Source: Stentor roeselii (Eukaryota > Ciliophora > Heterotrichea > Heterotrichida > Stentoridae). Taken from it: a stretch of DNA of 64,000 nt. Shown one piece after another: positions 10,741-21,486 of this stretch. The notes below the pieces were generated by a model. It made no database searches and was not told the origin of the DNA. It saw nothing but the letters and a program-made list of their open reading frames with translations. A program made the position numbers and the translations under genes. The stretch is from NCBI GenBank assembly GCA_006503475.1, contig RSEH01000084.1:1-64000 (forward strand), given 5' to 3'. The number at the start of each line of letters is the position of its first letter. The stretch's first letter is position 1.

Positions 10741-11058
10741 GAAGTTGCTTCAGATAAAAGTTGAAGTGATATGGATAATTTTATCATTTGAAACATGATT
10801 GATGAAATTCTTTCAGAATTTGCCTTTTTAGTATCAAATTTGTATAAAAGTTAAAAAATTTTAAAGGATTTGAAAATGATTTGAATTTTGGACATATTTC
10901 GAATCAAAAAAATACTTTATTCTTGATCATTTTATTATTTCAATTAATTGATAATACCTTTAACTGTCTAAAATCAAGTAATAAGCTTTCATCTCAACCC
11001 AAAATCTCTAAAATCTTTAAAACTCAACTCCACATTTAATACCATTAACTCTATAATT
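10741..11058. other. Upstream region of the large receptor-like gene
   Basis: AT-rich; may hold more of the decayed duplicate but I cannot align it. TCTATAATT lies directly before the ATG at 11059. Confidence 0.45.
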
Positions 11059-14000
11059 ATGTATATTCTGGTCTTTCTCATCAGAATTTCACTTTCTGCA
11101 AAAACTACAGAATATAAGCTTGGGTTTAACTTTGGGGAAACTATTTATGACTACTCAGGAAAAGGTAGACACGGAACAAATTCCAAGTTTAAGTTCACTG
11201 ATCGTGGTGTTTATCTAGATGGAAGTTTGAATTCTATTCCCATGAAAAGTCCTGCAGTTCCTAGCACATCATCAATAATATTCTGGATACTTCCAAAGTC
11301 AAGTTCAGGAGCAATGGTATGCTATGGAAATGAAAATGATTACTTGACTCAAATTCGATCAGACTCTTCAGAACTTCGACTTGATTGGAGTATCAAAAAT
11401 TTTATAATGACTGATTCAGGGGTAACATCAGTAGGGGCTGGTAGTTTCACTACAGGCTCTTGGAAACTAGTTTTGAGTACTCGAAAGGCAACTAACTGTA
11501 ACTTTTTAGGTGTTTGTTCAGTTTTTCAGTACAATTACAGAACTTCTTCTTACACAGCAACAGATGACCTGCCAAATCCACCAGCGGCTCTCACTCCATA
11601 CTTCTTTCAAATCGGAGCAAAGGGTAGTTTTTCATCAATCCAAGGTTTTCTATGGTACTTCGTGATAACCGACACATTAGAGACCTACAGCAGCTACCTG
11701 ACCTCAACAAACCCCGAGTCATGCATCTTAAACTCCTGCCTGAGCTGTTCCGAAAAGATAATCGACCCAACATACGGTAACATCTGCCTAAGCACTTCGA
11801 CCCTCGACACAAAAAACAAAGAAAACTCAGACTGTCCATCACTCTTCGGTTGCAGTTATGCCTTAACCTACAGCTGCGGATGTTCAACGAAATCCTGCGG
11901 ATACAACCAAAACACGAACAAGTACTTTTGCGTGGACACATCAACAGGAGCCTCAACTTCCGATACCAATCCGACCTGCTTATCACCATTTGTTCCCAAA
12001 AGCAACAGTTGTTGCCTTGGTGTCTGTTCTGCCTGCTCTTCTCCAATGTCCTGCTCCTCTTGCATCGACCCTAACGCGATGGTAGTTCCGAATAATTGCC
12101 AATGCAAGGCAGGGTTCTTCGGAAGTCCTTCTACCACCTCGACTTCTACTTGTTCAATGTGCGGGTCAGGGTGCAGCAGTTGTCTTTCCAGCAGTTCTTG
12201 TCAGGGCTGCTATGATCTCAACGCCCAGGTCTCTGGAGGTGTCTGTGTCTGTAAAGATGGCTTTGTTGGGACTCCTGCTGCTGGACTTGGCGGTCAGGGC
12301 TGTTCGGTCGCTTGTGTGCCTGGGTGTGGAAGTTGCAGTGGCAGCTCTTGCATCAGTTGTGCTGATAAAAATGCTCAGGTCAATGGGGCCAATCAATGTG
12401 TATGCAAGTCTGGCTACTCGGGAACACCTTCATCAAGCTTAACAGTTTCAGGCTGTTCTTACTTGTGCTCTGTTGAATGTTCCAATTGTGATTCTTCATC
12501 AAACTGCTTAGCATGCTTTGACCCGAACGCTGAGATGTCAGGATCGACTTGCATCTGCAAGGCAGGCATGATGGGAACACCATCGTTAAGTGCATCAACA
12601 GCAGGCTGCCACTTTGAATGCTCGAATTTATGTAAAGACTGCTTGAATAACAAGTGCTCAGTGTGCATTGATGCACTGGCAGTTGTAAATAATTTAGGAG
12701 AATGCATCTGCGGGTCAGAAGCAGTTGGAGAGCCTTCGAATTCTTTAAACGTCCCTGGGTGCCAGCCTTGTCCAAAGACTCGAGTGAAAGAGACAAACTC
12801 ATGCAGTGGGTGCAAAGATTTGAATGCTGAATTAAACAGTAATTTTGAATGCATCTGTAAAACTGGATATGTTGGAACCCCTTCTAGCGATTCTAATGTG
12901 CCTGGATGTGTTTTAAGCTGCAATGATGCTTGTATAGGATGCATTAATCTTGTTTGTGATACTTGTAATGATATAAATGCTGAAGTGATCAATGGTCTTT
13001 GTGTCTGTAAGCAAGGGTTCAGTGGTAAGCCTTCTGAAATTAATGGAAATTCAGGGTGTGTTGTTGGGTGTCCAGATAAATGCAATTGTGGAGGATCGAC
13101 TTGTGATTCTTGTAAAGACTCAAAAGCTGATGTCAGTTCACTTTGTGTTAGATGTATTGATGTTAATGCAGAAGTTTTAAATGGCCTCTGTGTTTGCAAA
13201 CAAGGGTACCATGGTACCCCTTCTGAAAATGTTGCAAGTTCTGGATGTCTTTTAGATTGTAATGATCGATGTACTTGCGTAGACTCTAATTGTGTTTCTT
13301 GTAAAGACCCTCAAACTGATATAGTTTCTCTGTGCACTAGTTGTATAGATATATATGCTGAATTAGTGAATGGTATGTGCGTATGCATTAAAGGTTATAA
13401 AGGTACACCTTCAGAAATTAGTGGGAGCTCTGGGTGTGTTATTGATTGCTCAAATAATTGTAATTGTATAGGCTCGACTTGTACATCTTGTAAAGACCCT
13501 AAAGCTAATATTTCCTCAAATTGTGCAAGCTGTATAGATTCAAAGGCTGAAGTCATTAACGGTGCATGTGTTTGTAAACAAGGTTATGATGGAATTCCTT
13601 CAGATAATTCTGAAATATCTGGATGTTCTTCAAATTGCCCAGATCAATGTTCATGCTTAGAATCGAAATGCCTTCTCTGCAATAACCCAAAATTTGATAT
13701 TAAATCAAATTGTAGCAACTGTATAGATATATTCGCTGAACCTATAAACGGAGATTGTCAATGCAAACCTGGTTTTTTTATAAGTTCCAGCAATGGACAA
13801 GAAAGTAAGAATTGTCAACCCTGTGGACTAGGATGTAAGAAATGTGATTCATTTGAAAAATGTGATGAGTGTTTTGATTTAACTGCTGATATCATTGGAG
13901 CGAGATGCTTTTGCCAAAAATTAATGTACATGGGATTTGGGAATATATGTCAAAATTGCTCAATGATTTGTGGAAACTGCAGTGATTTAGTTGGATGCAC

Positions 14001-16080
14001 GAAATGCTTAGAAAGTAATTCACAGCCTTTTAATGGTACCTGTGTCTGCAACAAAGGAATGTATGTCATAGGAGAACTTTCAAAAGATAACAAATGCAAA
14101 TCCTGCCACTTTGATTGCGAAACATGTGAAAAAAAAGACATTTGTTTAACGTGCAATAGTACAAATTCAAAGCCGTCTAAAGTCATAGGCTGCGAATGTG
14201 AAGATGGCTTTTGGAGGGAAACGACTGGAAACATAAAAAATTACTGCGTTCCTTGCAAAAGACGATGCAAGACCTGTGAAAATAATTCGACTTGCACTGA
14301 ATGTAAAGGAAATTCCACTTATTTGAACTATGGACATTGTTATTGCAATCAAGGGTTTTACTACCCTAAGAATGACAGTATTGATTGCATTCCTTGCAAA
14401 ATTGGAAATGATGGAAAATGCAACTTCACTTGTGAGTATCGACAAGCTTTTTATTACGGAAAATGTTTCAATTGTCCTGAAAATTGCAGTGCCTGTGATC
14501 GACAGTTGAAGTGCACTAAATGCTTGAATAAAGAAGAACCAGTAAACGGAGTTTGTGAATGTAACAAAGGAAAGAAAATGGATAATGGCAAATGCAAACG
14601 GAAGACCTTTGAAATGGAATTCCATATCAGCAGATATAATGAAATTTTTCTGAATTTTGATGAAGCTCTTGAAGTTGAATTACTTCCTGATATGATTTCT
14701 TTAAACTCTTCAACAAAAAATTTGGAATTTCGCTTGAAAAAACTTACAAAAGCCTCATATAAGTTGACTCTTGTTGATAAAATCACGAGTAGGTCAAGGC
14801 TGAACTTTACTTTAATTATTCTTTACAGGCCTTTGTATAGTGTCGATGCAGCAGAGATTAAAAAATATGTATATTCTTCAGATCTTAACCAAAAGAATGT
14901 ATCTCAGCTCAATCAAAGAGTATCGACTGCCAGTCAAATTGCAGCTGGCGCTGCTTTTGCGACTTCAGTAGTGTCGAATCCAGCGACTTGCTGGATAGTT
15001 TTAAATACTATTCAGCTGATAACATATCTTCCTCTGGCTTCAATCAATTACTCAGAAGATTCCCTTGACTTTTTTCAGGCGATAGGGAGCTACAACACAA
15101 TGCCAGACTTCATAGAACCTTTGATATCAAGGACATCATCAGAGCCTCCTGGAGAAAGAATGGAACGAGTTGGGATTGAGTCCTCAGTCTTCTGGGCGAA
15201 TTTCGGTAAAAGTGCAATAGTTCTATTAGTTTACATCGGAATCATTCCTCTACTTCTCCTTGGAACGGCCTTCAGGTTGACAAGGATGAGGTCATTAAAT
15301 GCTTTAAAAAACTACGGTTTCAGTGTTTTTATCAGGTTTTTTATTCAAACATATCTGGACATCTGTTTGTTTTCTCTGATTCAAATGATCTCCGTAAAAA
15401 CTATTTAGACTGTCACAGAAGACATCGGGTACTTCAGCTTCGGGTCTGCTTGCTTATTGATTGTATTCTTTATTCAGGTCATTTCAGCACTCGCCCCTGT
15501 TGGAACCTTCTTCATCGTCATCAACGCCAACCCTCAAGACGAGGTCTTTACAATAAAATACGGAAGTTTATTCAATGAGTTCAAAAATGACGGCAAAAAA
15601 ATCGCTTCGATGTTTTATGTTTGCTTTTTCGTTCGAAGATTTCAATACGCCCTGAGCCAGGTCTTGCTTTACGACTTTCCTAAATATCAGATGGGTTTAA
15701 ATCTTTCTTTCGGAATTTTTCAGTTCGGCTTTTTAGTTTATTTCAGACCATTTAAGGATAAACTTGCCTTGGTTTCTGAAGTTTTAGGAGAAATTTGTGC
15801 CTTAATCGCTTTTTTTGGGTCTTTTGTCTTGACTTTAGTGGAAAATCAAGAAGTTTGTTTTTATTTTGAGAAGGTTATTCAGTGGACTGTTATTTCTGGA
15901 ATTGGTGTGCAGGTTATTATTTGTTTTGGAGTGTTGGTCAGGTCTGGTAAAGAGTTTTATCAAAGTTGTAGGAATAGAAAACAGAAAATTGTTTTATTTC
16001 CTACAGGAATTTCAAGTGTTTTGCCTGTACATGAGAAAGAAGCTGAAATAGTCAATACTCATTCATCTAAAGTTAATTAG
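11059..16080 (+). CDS. LamG/cysteine-rich repeat/7-TM surface protein (one 15-nt intron)
   Basis: Two exons (11059-15393 and 15409-16080) give about 1,668 residues. The order is: signal peptide (about 1-14); LamG/concanavalin-like domain (about 20-215; DYSGKGRHG, YLDGS); a very long region of GF-receptor/furin-like repeats (about 220-1190; repeated NAEVxNGLCVCKQGYxGTPS, CxxC and CxCK patterns); a beta-rich linker; then about seven membrane segments, the last four after the intron. Ciliates have large families with this layout, and the membrane part recalls the FLC/TRP-like PF06011 fold. Probably a surface receptor, channel or adhesion protein. Without splicing, TAG ends the frame inside the membrane region. 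A decayed N-terminal copy lies just upstream. Confidence 0.88.
15394..15408 (+). other. 15-nt intron
   Basis: GTAAAAACTATTTAG in phase 0 inside the large surface-protein gene. It contains the in-frame TAG. Removing it joins two frames that are both membrane-spanning and in register. Length and ends match the 15-nt introns known in heterotrich ciliates. Confidence 0.9.
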
Positions 16081-16620
16081 GTTAAGTTTATTGTCTTCTG
16101 AGGTTTGATTTATTTTCACCAATCAGTAGGATTATTGGTATGATAATAAATTTCAGTGTTTCTAGATTTAAATCAAACTTCTGGAGTATACAGTTTCAAT
16201 TAAAATACGAAATAACAATTTTTTATTCAAAGCATTTCTAAAAATTCGATTTTCATTTCCTCACCAAATAAATAATTATTTAAAAACATTCAGATGTATC
16301 TTGTTTTAAACATATCAAAGCAAGTAAAATTTCTAATAAAAATTATGTTCTCTGTAGTTTTTCTTCTATCAATAATCCTGTTCTACAAAGAACCTTTTTA
16401 CTTGATCACCAACTGAAAATCTACCTTCCCAAAATAAATTTTAAAGATATAAGATCATCCATAACAAGAAAACCAAAAAAACATCTTGAAACTATCAAAT
16501 CATCACTCCAAATAAAATTCATCAACTAACAAAAAATCTTAAACCTTCCAAATCTCTAAAAAATTCTCACCAATTTCATTCCCCTCAATTTCAACATCAT
16601 CTCCATCTCAGTAATAATCA
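16081..16620. other. Intergenic, nothing seen
   Basis: AT-rich spacer with short poly-A and poly-T runs. No supported gene. CAGTAATAATCA directly precedes the next ATG. Confidence 0.55.
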
Positions 16621-17277
16621 ATGACCGAAACATCGTTATTCAAAGACTACCACACACTATTCAGCAAGTTCTTCATCGAAAACTGCCAACTCGACCAAGA
16701 AGACATAACCGAAGAAGAGTCAAAAGCTTTAAACGAACTAGACGCAAACGAAGTATTTGAAAACTTTTCAGATCTCGTATCACAGCTGCTAAAGTTCAAA
16801 AAACAATGCATTTCGACTGACCAAGCCGAGTTGATAAAAAAGTGCAACTCTTTCGAAGCCTTGATCCAAAAACTGGAAAACGAGGTGAGAACCCACATCG
16901 GGGTCCAGCATCAACTGAAAATAATTCTCGAGTCCTTTCAAACCAAAATCCAAACTCTCGAAAAGACCAACCAAGAACTACTTCAAAAAGTCTCTGATTC
17001 TGAAAACCTGCTAAAAAAGTACAAAAGGTCCAAAAGCATCGAACTTGAAGAAGAAGAACCTGAAAAAAAACCTAAAGTCAAAGTTTTACATAAAAGGAAC
17101 AAAAGTGACTTGGACGAACTGAAAAAATTTGCAAAGACTGGAAAACTTGAAAGCGCTTTGAAAGTAAAAACGAAAAAAAACCGAGTTTCTTTGATTGAGA
17201 AAATCAAGCCGAAGACTGTTCGAGGGAAACACCTGAGAAGCTCGTCTGACCTGGTCCTGAAGGCCAAGTTGAGTTAA
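16621..17277 (+). CDS. Coiled-coil protein with basic C-terminus
   Basis: 218 residues. An acidic N-terminal part (about 1-60) leads into coiled coil (about 65-140) and a Lys-rich tail with two related short segments (LHKRNKSDLDELKK and KHLRSSSDLVLK). The repeated SD-L pattern could be a phosphosite or binding motif, but this is inference. No known domain. Strong AATAATCA start context. Only 29 nt separate it from the next coiled-coil gene on the same strand, so the pair may be co-expressed. Confidence 0.8.
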   Translation: MTETSLFKDYHTLFSKFFIENCQLDQEDITEEESKALNELDANEVFENFSDLVSQLLKFKKQCISTDQAELIKKCNSFEALIQKLENEVRTHIGVQHQLKIILESFQTKIQTLEKTNQELLQKVSDSENLLKKYKRSKSIELEEEEPEKKPKVKVLHKRNKSDLDELKKFAKTGKLESALKVKTKKNRVSLIEKIKPKTVRGKHLRSSSDLVLKAKLS

Positions 17278-17306
17278 GCGATAATTCTAAAATCTTCTTA
17301 TTTTAA

Positions 17307-18764
17307 ATGGAAAAGTACGACAGCAACATTACAGGCTACATCAAAAACGTCCGTTCTCAGATGAATAAAATCTCAACCGCCTATGAAGAAACTGACACTC
17401 CTTTGAACCAGTTTTTACAGGCAAAGTACGAACAAGCGAAACTTTCTCCTTATTCAAACAACTCCTTTTCCAACCTTTACGAAAACTCCTTCACGAAAGA
17501 AGACTCTCCAAAGGAAAAAACATTCAAAAATAAACCTCAGGACCTTCCTGCCCGGGTCTTGGAACTCGAGGCGAGAATTTCGGAACTTCTGAAAATTCAA
17601 GACAGTCTCATCAAGTCCTTAGAAGAAAACAAGCGAAAAGCTCTTCAAGCAGAGCAATACGACCGAAAAGTCGTCATGGAACTGAAGGAAAAACTTACTT
17701 TCGCGAATACGAAAATTTTGAATTTAGAAGAAGCGCTTCATGCTGGCGACAGGGAAAAGATGAGGAGGTATATAAAAGAACTGGAAAGCTGCAAAGAAGC
17801 TTTGAAAAACGAGAACTCTCATCTCATTATCAAGATGCAAGATATCAACAAGGACCTGGAGCACATTGAGATTCAATCAAAGTCCATGAGTGACGAGATG
17901 CATTCCTTGAAACATCAAAACAACTCCTTGCATAATGATTTGGTTTCAATAAAGACTGAAAAAATCGAGTTGCTTAAACAAATCGACAGTCTTAACTCAC
18001 AACTTGCCTCAAAAGACTCTGCCATTCAAGACCTATTCAACAGGTTAGAAGACTTAAAGTCACTCATCCAGTCGACTTCCTTTCAAAAGTTCTCAGGACT
18101 CTCGTCTTTCCAGGTCAATAACCAACTAGAGACCCTGACGCGGGAAAATGAAAATTTGAAAACTCTTATTTCACAAAAACCTACAAATTCTGATATTCAA
18201 ACAGCGAAAAAGAAAATCGATAAACTTGAAAAAGTTGTTGATTCTCTCAATGTTTCTTCTACTGTTGATCGAAGTAAAAGCTGTGAAAAAAATAAAAATC
18301 TTGCAAGTCTTGCAAGTCAAAATAAAATTTTAAGAGAACTTACTGTTCAACTTGGAGCTGCTAGTCCTTTTGAATTGATTGAAACTTTCAAGAAAGTCTC
18401 TCAGAGGAATAAGGTTTTAGTTAAAAGTCAGGAATTTGTTGAAAAAATTAAAAAGTTCTTGGTGGGTGCTGGGGTTGAAGAGTTTTTAACTTTGAAGAAA
18501 CTTTGGAAGTGGATTAAAGGAATGATGGGCGAATATTTTGAATTGAAGAAAATGGCTCTTGTTTGGGAAGGGACTGGAAAGCAGATGGCTAAGGTTAAAT
18601 CTCTTTTAGGAAATGATTGCGAAGATGTTTCTGCTGTTTTGAGTCGGGTATTGGTGGAAAATGAGTACTTGAAACTTGTGGTTAATAAAGCCAAGGTCGT
18701 ATTGAGGGTTGGGAGAAAAATTGGATTACAAGAATTTGAGAACGAATTGGATTCAAGGCTGTAA
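17307..18764 (+). CDS. Long coiled-coil protein
   Basis: 485 residues. A polar N-terminus (about 1-85) is followed by almost continuous coiled coil (about 90-310, heptads with Lys/Glu/Leu) and a C-terminal helical region richer in Trp and hydrophobics (about 335-485; LKKLWKWIKGMMGEYFEL). The layout suggests a centrosomal, basal-body or cortical structural protein; I cannot name a family. It follows the previous coiled-coil gene by 29 nt. Confidence 0.82.
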   Translation: MEKYDSNITGYIKNVRSQMNKISTAYEETDTPLNQFLQAKYEQAKLSPYSNNSFSNLYENSFTKEDSPKEKTFKNKPQDLPARVLELEARISELLKIQDSLIKSLEENKRKALQAEQYDRKVVMELKEKLTFANTKILNLEEALHAGDREKMRRYIKELESCKEALKNENSHLIIKMQDINKDLEHIEIQSKSMSDEMHSLKHQNNSLHNDLVSIKTEKIELLKQIDSLNSQLASKDSAIQDLFNRLEDLKSLIQSTSFQKFSGLSSFQVNNQLETLTRENENLKTLISQKPTNSDIQTAKKKIDKLEKVVDSLNVSSTVDRSKSCEKNKNLASLASQNKILRELTVQLGAASPFELIETFKKVSQRNKVLVKSQEFVEKIKKFLVGAGVEEFLTLKKLWKWIKGMMGEYFELKKMALVWEGTGKQMAKVKSLLGNDCEDVSAVLSRVLVENEYLKLVVNKAKVVLRVGRKIGLQEFENELDSRL

Positions 18765-18837
18765 TTTAAGAATTTAACTGAATTAAGTAGATTAAAGAAT
18801 TTTATAACCGGATTATTTAAAAGTTTTAATTGATACT

Positions 18838-19365
18838 CTAGATACGAGCTAGGGTTAGATTGCAGATTGTGCATTTGTGTAGAATGTATTTACCTTGGAT
18901 ATTTGGAGCTCCACAACAAAAAGATATAATTTCTGATATTTTTTGTAGGAAACTTGAAGGCTTTTCTTCTTGATACTGAATAAAAGTATGAACATACTTT
19001 TTACAGCATCCACAGTAGGCTGCGCAAGGAGTATTTCCAAATGCATTATCCAAAAACTTATTCGATTCAGGAGAATTCCAAGTGGCAAGTCGAAACTCAG
19101 TGATAGATGTTCCGACACTACTTTTTACCTCTTCAGTGATCCTTCTACTCTGAAAGTTTGTCTCAGCATCATCAAAGCCATGAAACTTTTTCCTGACACG
19201 AAAAGTCGGAGAAACTTGAGGTTCTTGATCATCACATCCCTGAGGCAACTCCTTGAACCCCCAGATTTGGAATTCATAAGACTCATTAAACCTTTCACTA
19301 CTAGAGAAGTCAGTCGTGATAAGAGACTTGAAATTTTCAGTGTTCGAGTTAATTCCGTTAAGCAT
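18838..19365 (-). CDS. LITAF-like zinc-binding membrane-associated protein
   Basis: 175 residues from the ATG at 19365. That start is chosen because AATA precedes it and the longer frame would overlap the divergent neighbour. The C-terminal third has two CxxC-type knuckles around a hydrophobic segment: AYCGCCKKYV, then FLQKISEIISFCCG, then HKCTICNL. That is the pattern of the LITAF/SIMPLE domain, a zinc ribbon with a membrane-inserting hydrophobic loop found on endosomal membranes. The N-terminal part is polar and unrecognised. The start is only 13 nt from the start of the plus-strand gene. Confidence 0.75.
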   Translation of the reverse strand: MLNGINSNTENFKSLITTDFSSSERFNESYEFQIWGFKELPQGCDDQEPQVSPTFRVRKKFHGFDDAETNFQSRRITEEVKSSVGTSITEFRLATWNSPESNKFLDNAFGNTPCAAYCGCCKKYVHTFIQYQEEKPSSFLQKISEIISFCCGAPNIQGKYILHKCTICNLTLARI

Positions 19366-19378
19366 TATTAATATCCTT
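19366..19378. promoter_or_regulatory. 13-nt spacer between two divergent start codons
   Basis: ATTAATATCCTT-like DNA lies between ATGs facing away from each other. It must hold both leaders, or the promoters lie inside the opposing coding regions. ATTAAT is itself a palindrome, so both strands present an AATA-type string near their ATG. Confidence 0.5.
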
Positions 19379-19738
19379 ATGAATGATCGAGTCCCTTTTT
19401 TAATATACAAAAGACTGTCGAACGACTGGTCAAGACACGAAAAGCCTATCAGACTTCATCAGTTTTCAAGAACTCCACTCCTTGATCTCGGAAAAGACTT
19501 GAAAAGGAGAAGCGTTGACTTGAAGATCAGAGGAAAACACAGAAAAAATCATGGAAGTCTTGACAAATACTCAATTGTTGCTACTCAAATTGGACTACAT
19601 GAAAATCGTGCTAGGAAAGGCAAGGAAAAAATCACGGTCTTACCTCCTATTCGCTTTTTGAGGAAAGAGGCTGAAGAAAGTGAGGATGAAGGACTTAGTT
19701 TAAAAGATTTTTTGAAACAGTGGAAGTATATTGAGTGA
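19379..19738 (+). CDS. Small basic hypothetical protein
   Basis: 119 residues, Lys/Arg-rich, with no recognised domain. The ATG at 19379 is preferred over an upstream in-frame ATG because that one lies inside the divergent gene. It ends in TGA. C-terminal segment EESEDEGLSLKDFLKQWKY is acidic then amphipathic. It shares a 13-nt spacer with its divergent neighbour. Confidence 0.7.
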   Translation: MNDRVPFLIYKRLSNDWSRHEKPIRLHQFSRTPLLDLGKDLKRRSVDLKIRGKHRKNHGSLDKYSIVATQIGLHENRARKGKEKITVLPPIRFLRKEAEESEDEGLSLKDFLKQWKYIE

Positions 19739-20204
19739 ATTCGGGAATTAAGGTTTAATAAGTTGAGGTGCTAAGTTGATTTCGCTTTAAGGATGTAGAT
19801 TTATAGAGAAATAATAGTTATTTATTTTTAGTGATTGCTGATTTGGGTGCTTTGTAGTTTGAGACTCTTTCAGTTTAAAGGATTAAAATCTAGAAAATTC
19901 ATCTAATTTTATATTCAAGAAGCTTTTTCAATTTTTCAAGACCTTAAGTATCTTAAAAGTAAAATCCTACTTTCTTTAGTTTTTAATAAATCACTATCTT
20001 ATCAAATAAAATAGCAGGATATCCATCATATTTACCTTATTCAAAAGTTGAATTTAAAAATGAATCCAATTAGTTTATAATGATTAATTATTTTCATCAT
20101 CTATACAACCTTAATACAAAGACTAACGTTGAGATGTAGTCGTAGATCTGAAAAACTCTCGCTTCTGTCCAGTTCAACTTTTTACTACAATCGATTCCAA
20201 AGGA
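19739..20204. other. Intergenic, no clear gene
   Basis: AT-rich spacer. Its right part (about 20100-20204) is less AT-rich and has two partly open frames that look coding-like but lack a start and a fitting 15-nt intron. Confidence 0.45.
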
Positions 20205-20351
20205 ATGCACCCTATTCAGAAAACATGCAAAAACCTTAAAAATGCTCTAAAGTCTTGGAAAACCCAAGAAAGTGCTAAAAACAAGAAGTTCTTATCACTT
20301 AAAACTCGAAAAAATAGTCAAAGTTCAGGACACGGATCAGTAATTATTTAA
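20205..20351 (+). CDS. Possible 48-residue basic ORF
   Basis: ATG to TAA, encoding a Lys-rich peptide (starts MHPIQKTCKN, ends GHGSVII). The frame is open for about 23 codons upstream without an ATG, so it may be the end of a longer gene with an undetected exon. No known domain and no start-proximal motif. Weak. Confidence 0.25.
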   Translation: MHPIQKTCKNLKNALKSWKTQESAKNKKFLSLKTRKNSQSSGHGSVII

Positions 20352-20416
20352 ATGGTCAATGATTACTGTGGGATGCACGTAATTTAGTAAGGTACGACAT
20401 ACTTAACCTCCTTATT

Positions 20417-20905
20417 ATGAGTTTATTCATTGGAAATATCCCACGGACCTTCAGCATTCCAGACCTTGTGATGATTTTCAGTCGTTATGGACAGTGCACA
20501 GTCGACTTGAAGGGGAATTTCGCCTTTATCGACTACGATCACCTCAAATCAGCTGAGCATGCCATTAGAGATCTCCAGGGTAAAGTTATTCATGGCAATG
20601 CCCTCAACATAGAGTGGAGTAAAAAGACTAAAAAGAAGTCGAAACTGCCAGAGCCATCAAACACATCCCGTAACATAAGCCGAAGCGAAATACAATGCTA
20701 CTACTGCCGAGAGCAAGGGCACATTTCCAAAGACTGCAAATTCCGAGGCGAAAACAGTTCCGGCCACACACAAAACATCGATAGCCCAGGTCTAGTATCT
20801 CATATCAGAAAGCTTTCATCATCTTGCACAAGAATCAGGTTAAAAAGTCCTTCTCGGTACTCCCTGGTGGCCGGCTCAAGTTTTAATATAGTTAAGCTAG
20901 GATAA
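20417..20905 (+). CDS. RRM plus CCHC zinc-knuckle RNA-binding protein
   Basis: 162 residues. An RRM fills about residues 2-70, with RNP2 LFIGNIP and RNP1-like GNFAFIDY. A single zinc knuckle CYYCREQGHISKDC follows (about 95-108), then a Ser/Arg-containing tail. RRM plus knuckle is the layout of SRSF7/RSZ-type splicing factors, so a role in splicing or mRNA binding is likely; the RS tail is short. In a genome with 15-nt introns a small SR-like factor is of interest. Its TAA lies one base from the stop of the convergent gene. Confidence 0.88.
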   Translation: MSLFIGNIPRTFSIPDLVMIFSRYGQCTVDLKGNFAFIDYDHLKSAEHAIRDLQGKVIHGNALNIEWSKKTKKKSKLPEPSNTSRNISRSEIQCYYCREQGHISKDCKFRGENSSGHTQNIDSPGLVSHIRKLSSSCTRIRLKSPSRYSLVAGSSFNIVKLG

Positions 20906-20906
20906 C

Positions 20907-21296
20907 TTAGAACCCAATTTGTTGATTTCTGTCAAGTTCTTCTTCAAAATCAGTGCCTAATGCAATTTCTCGCATCGGCCTTTTGGACCATTTTTGACCA
21001 CCTGCTGGCAGCACAGCTTTTCGGATTCGGGTCTTGGTGGTCTTTCGGGAACCTTGAATGATAAAGTGGATCTTTTTTGAGTTTGTAAAGCTCAGAGGAC
21101 TTACTTCTTGCCGGAGTTTTGGAAGGGTCAGGTCTGAAAGGCGACGATGGGGACTGCTTTGCATAGGCTCTTTGGAAGGGTGAGGAAAAGAAAGCTTATG
21201 CAGGTGTTTAGAGTGAAAAGAATTTAAAATTATTGGAATCTCTTGGAAGTATTTGTTCCTTTTAGGAACGGGTGCTAAATATATTTGATTTTCCAT
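20907..21296 (-). CDS. Small basic hypothetical protein
   Basis: 129 residues, rich in Lys, Arg, Pro and Ser, with no domain I recognise. The start has an ordinary ATG preceded by AT-rich DNA. Its stop is one base from the stop of the convergent RRM gene, so the two mRNA 3' ends must overlap unless transcripts end inside the opposing reading frame. Confidence 0.65.
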   Translation of the reverse strand: MENQIYLAPVPKRNKYFQEIPIILNSFHSKHLHKLSFPHPSKEPMQSSPHRRLSDLTLPKLRQEVSPLSFTNSKKIHFIIQGSRKTTKTRIRKAVLPAGGQKWSKRPMREIALGTDFEEELDRNQQIGF

Positions 21297-21486
21297 GATC
21301 TGAGACTATTTTTTATTAGGGTGGTTAATGGGAGTGGAAGAGGGTGGATTGATTCTATCTCCAAAGTTCAAATTATTAATGCATCAACTACAAATATTTA
21401 TATATAAGTACTCACAAAAGACAATACAAAACGTTTCAGTTACTCAACATTTATTCTACAAAGGATTAAATAATTCTCAACAATGA

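Noticed and set aside
12166-13199. Antisense open frames opposite the cysteine-rich repeats
   Set aside because: They mirror the codon pattern of the real gene and have no domain of their own.
20100-20351. Possible structured RNA or larger gene upstream of the RRM gene
   Set aside because: No snRNA signature could be matched, and no 15-nt intron joins the open frames; only a weak 48-codon ORF is listed.
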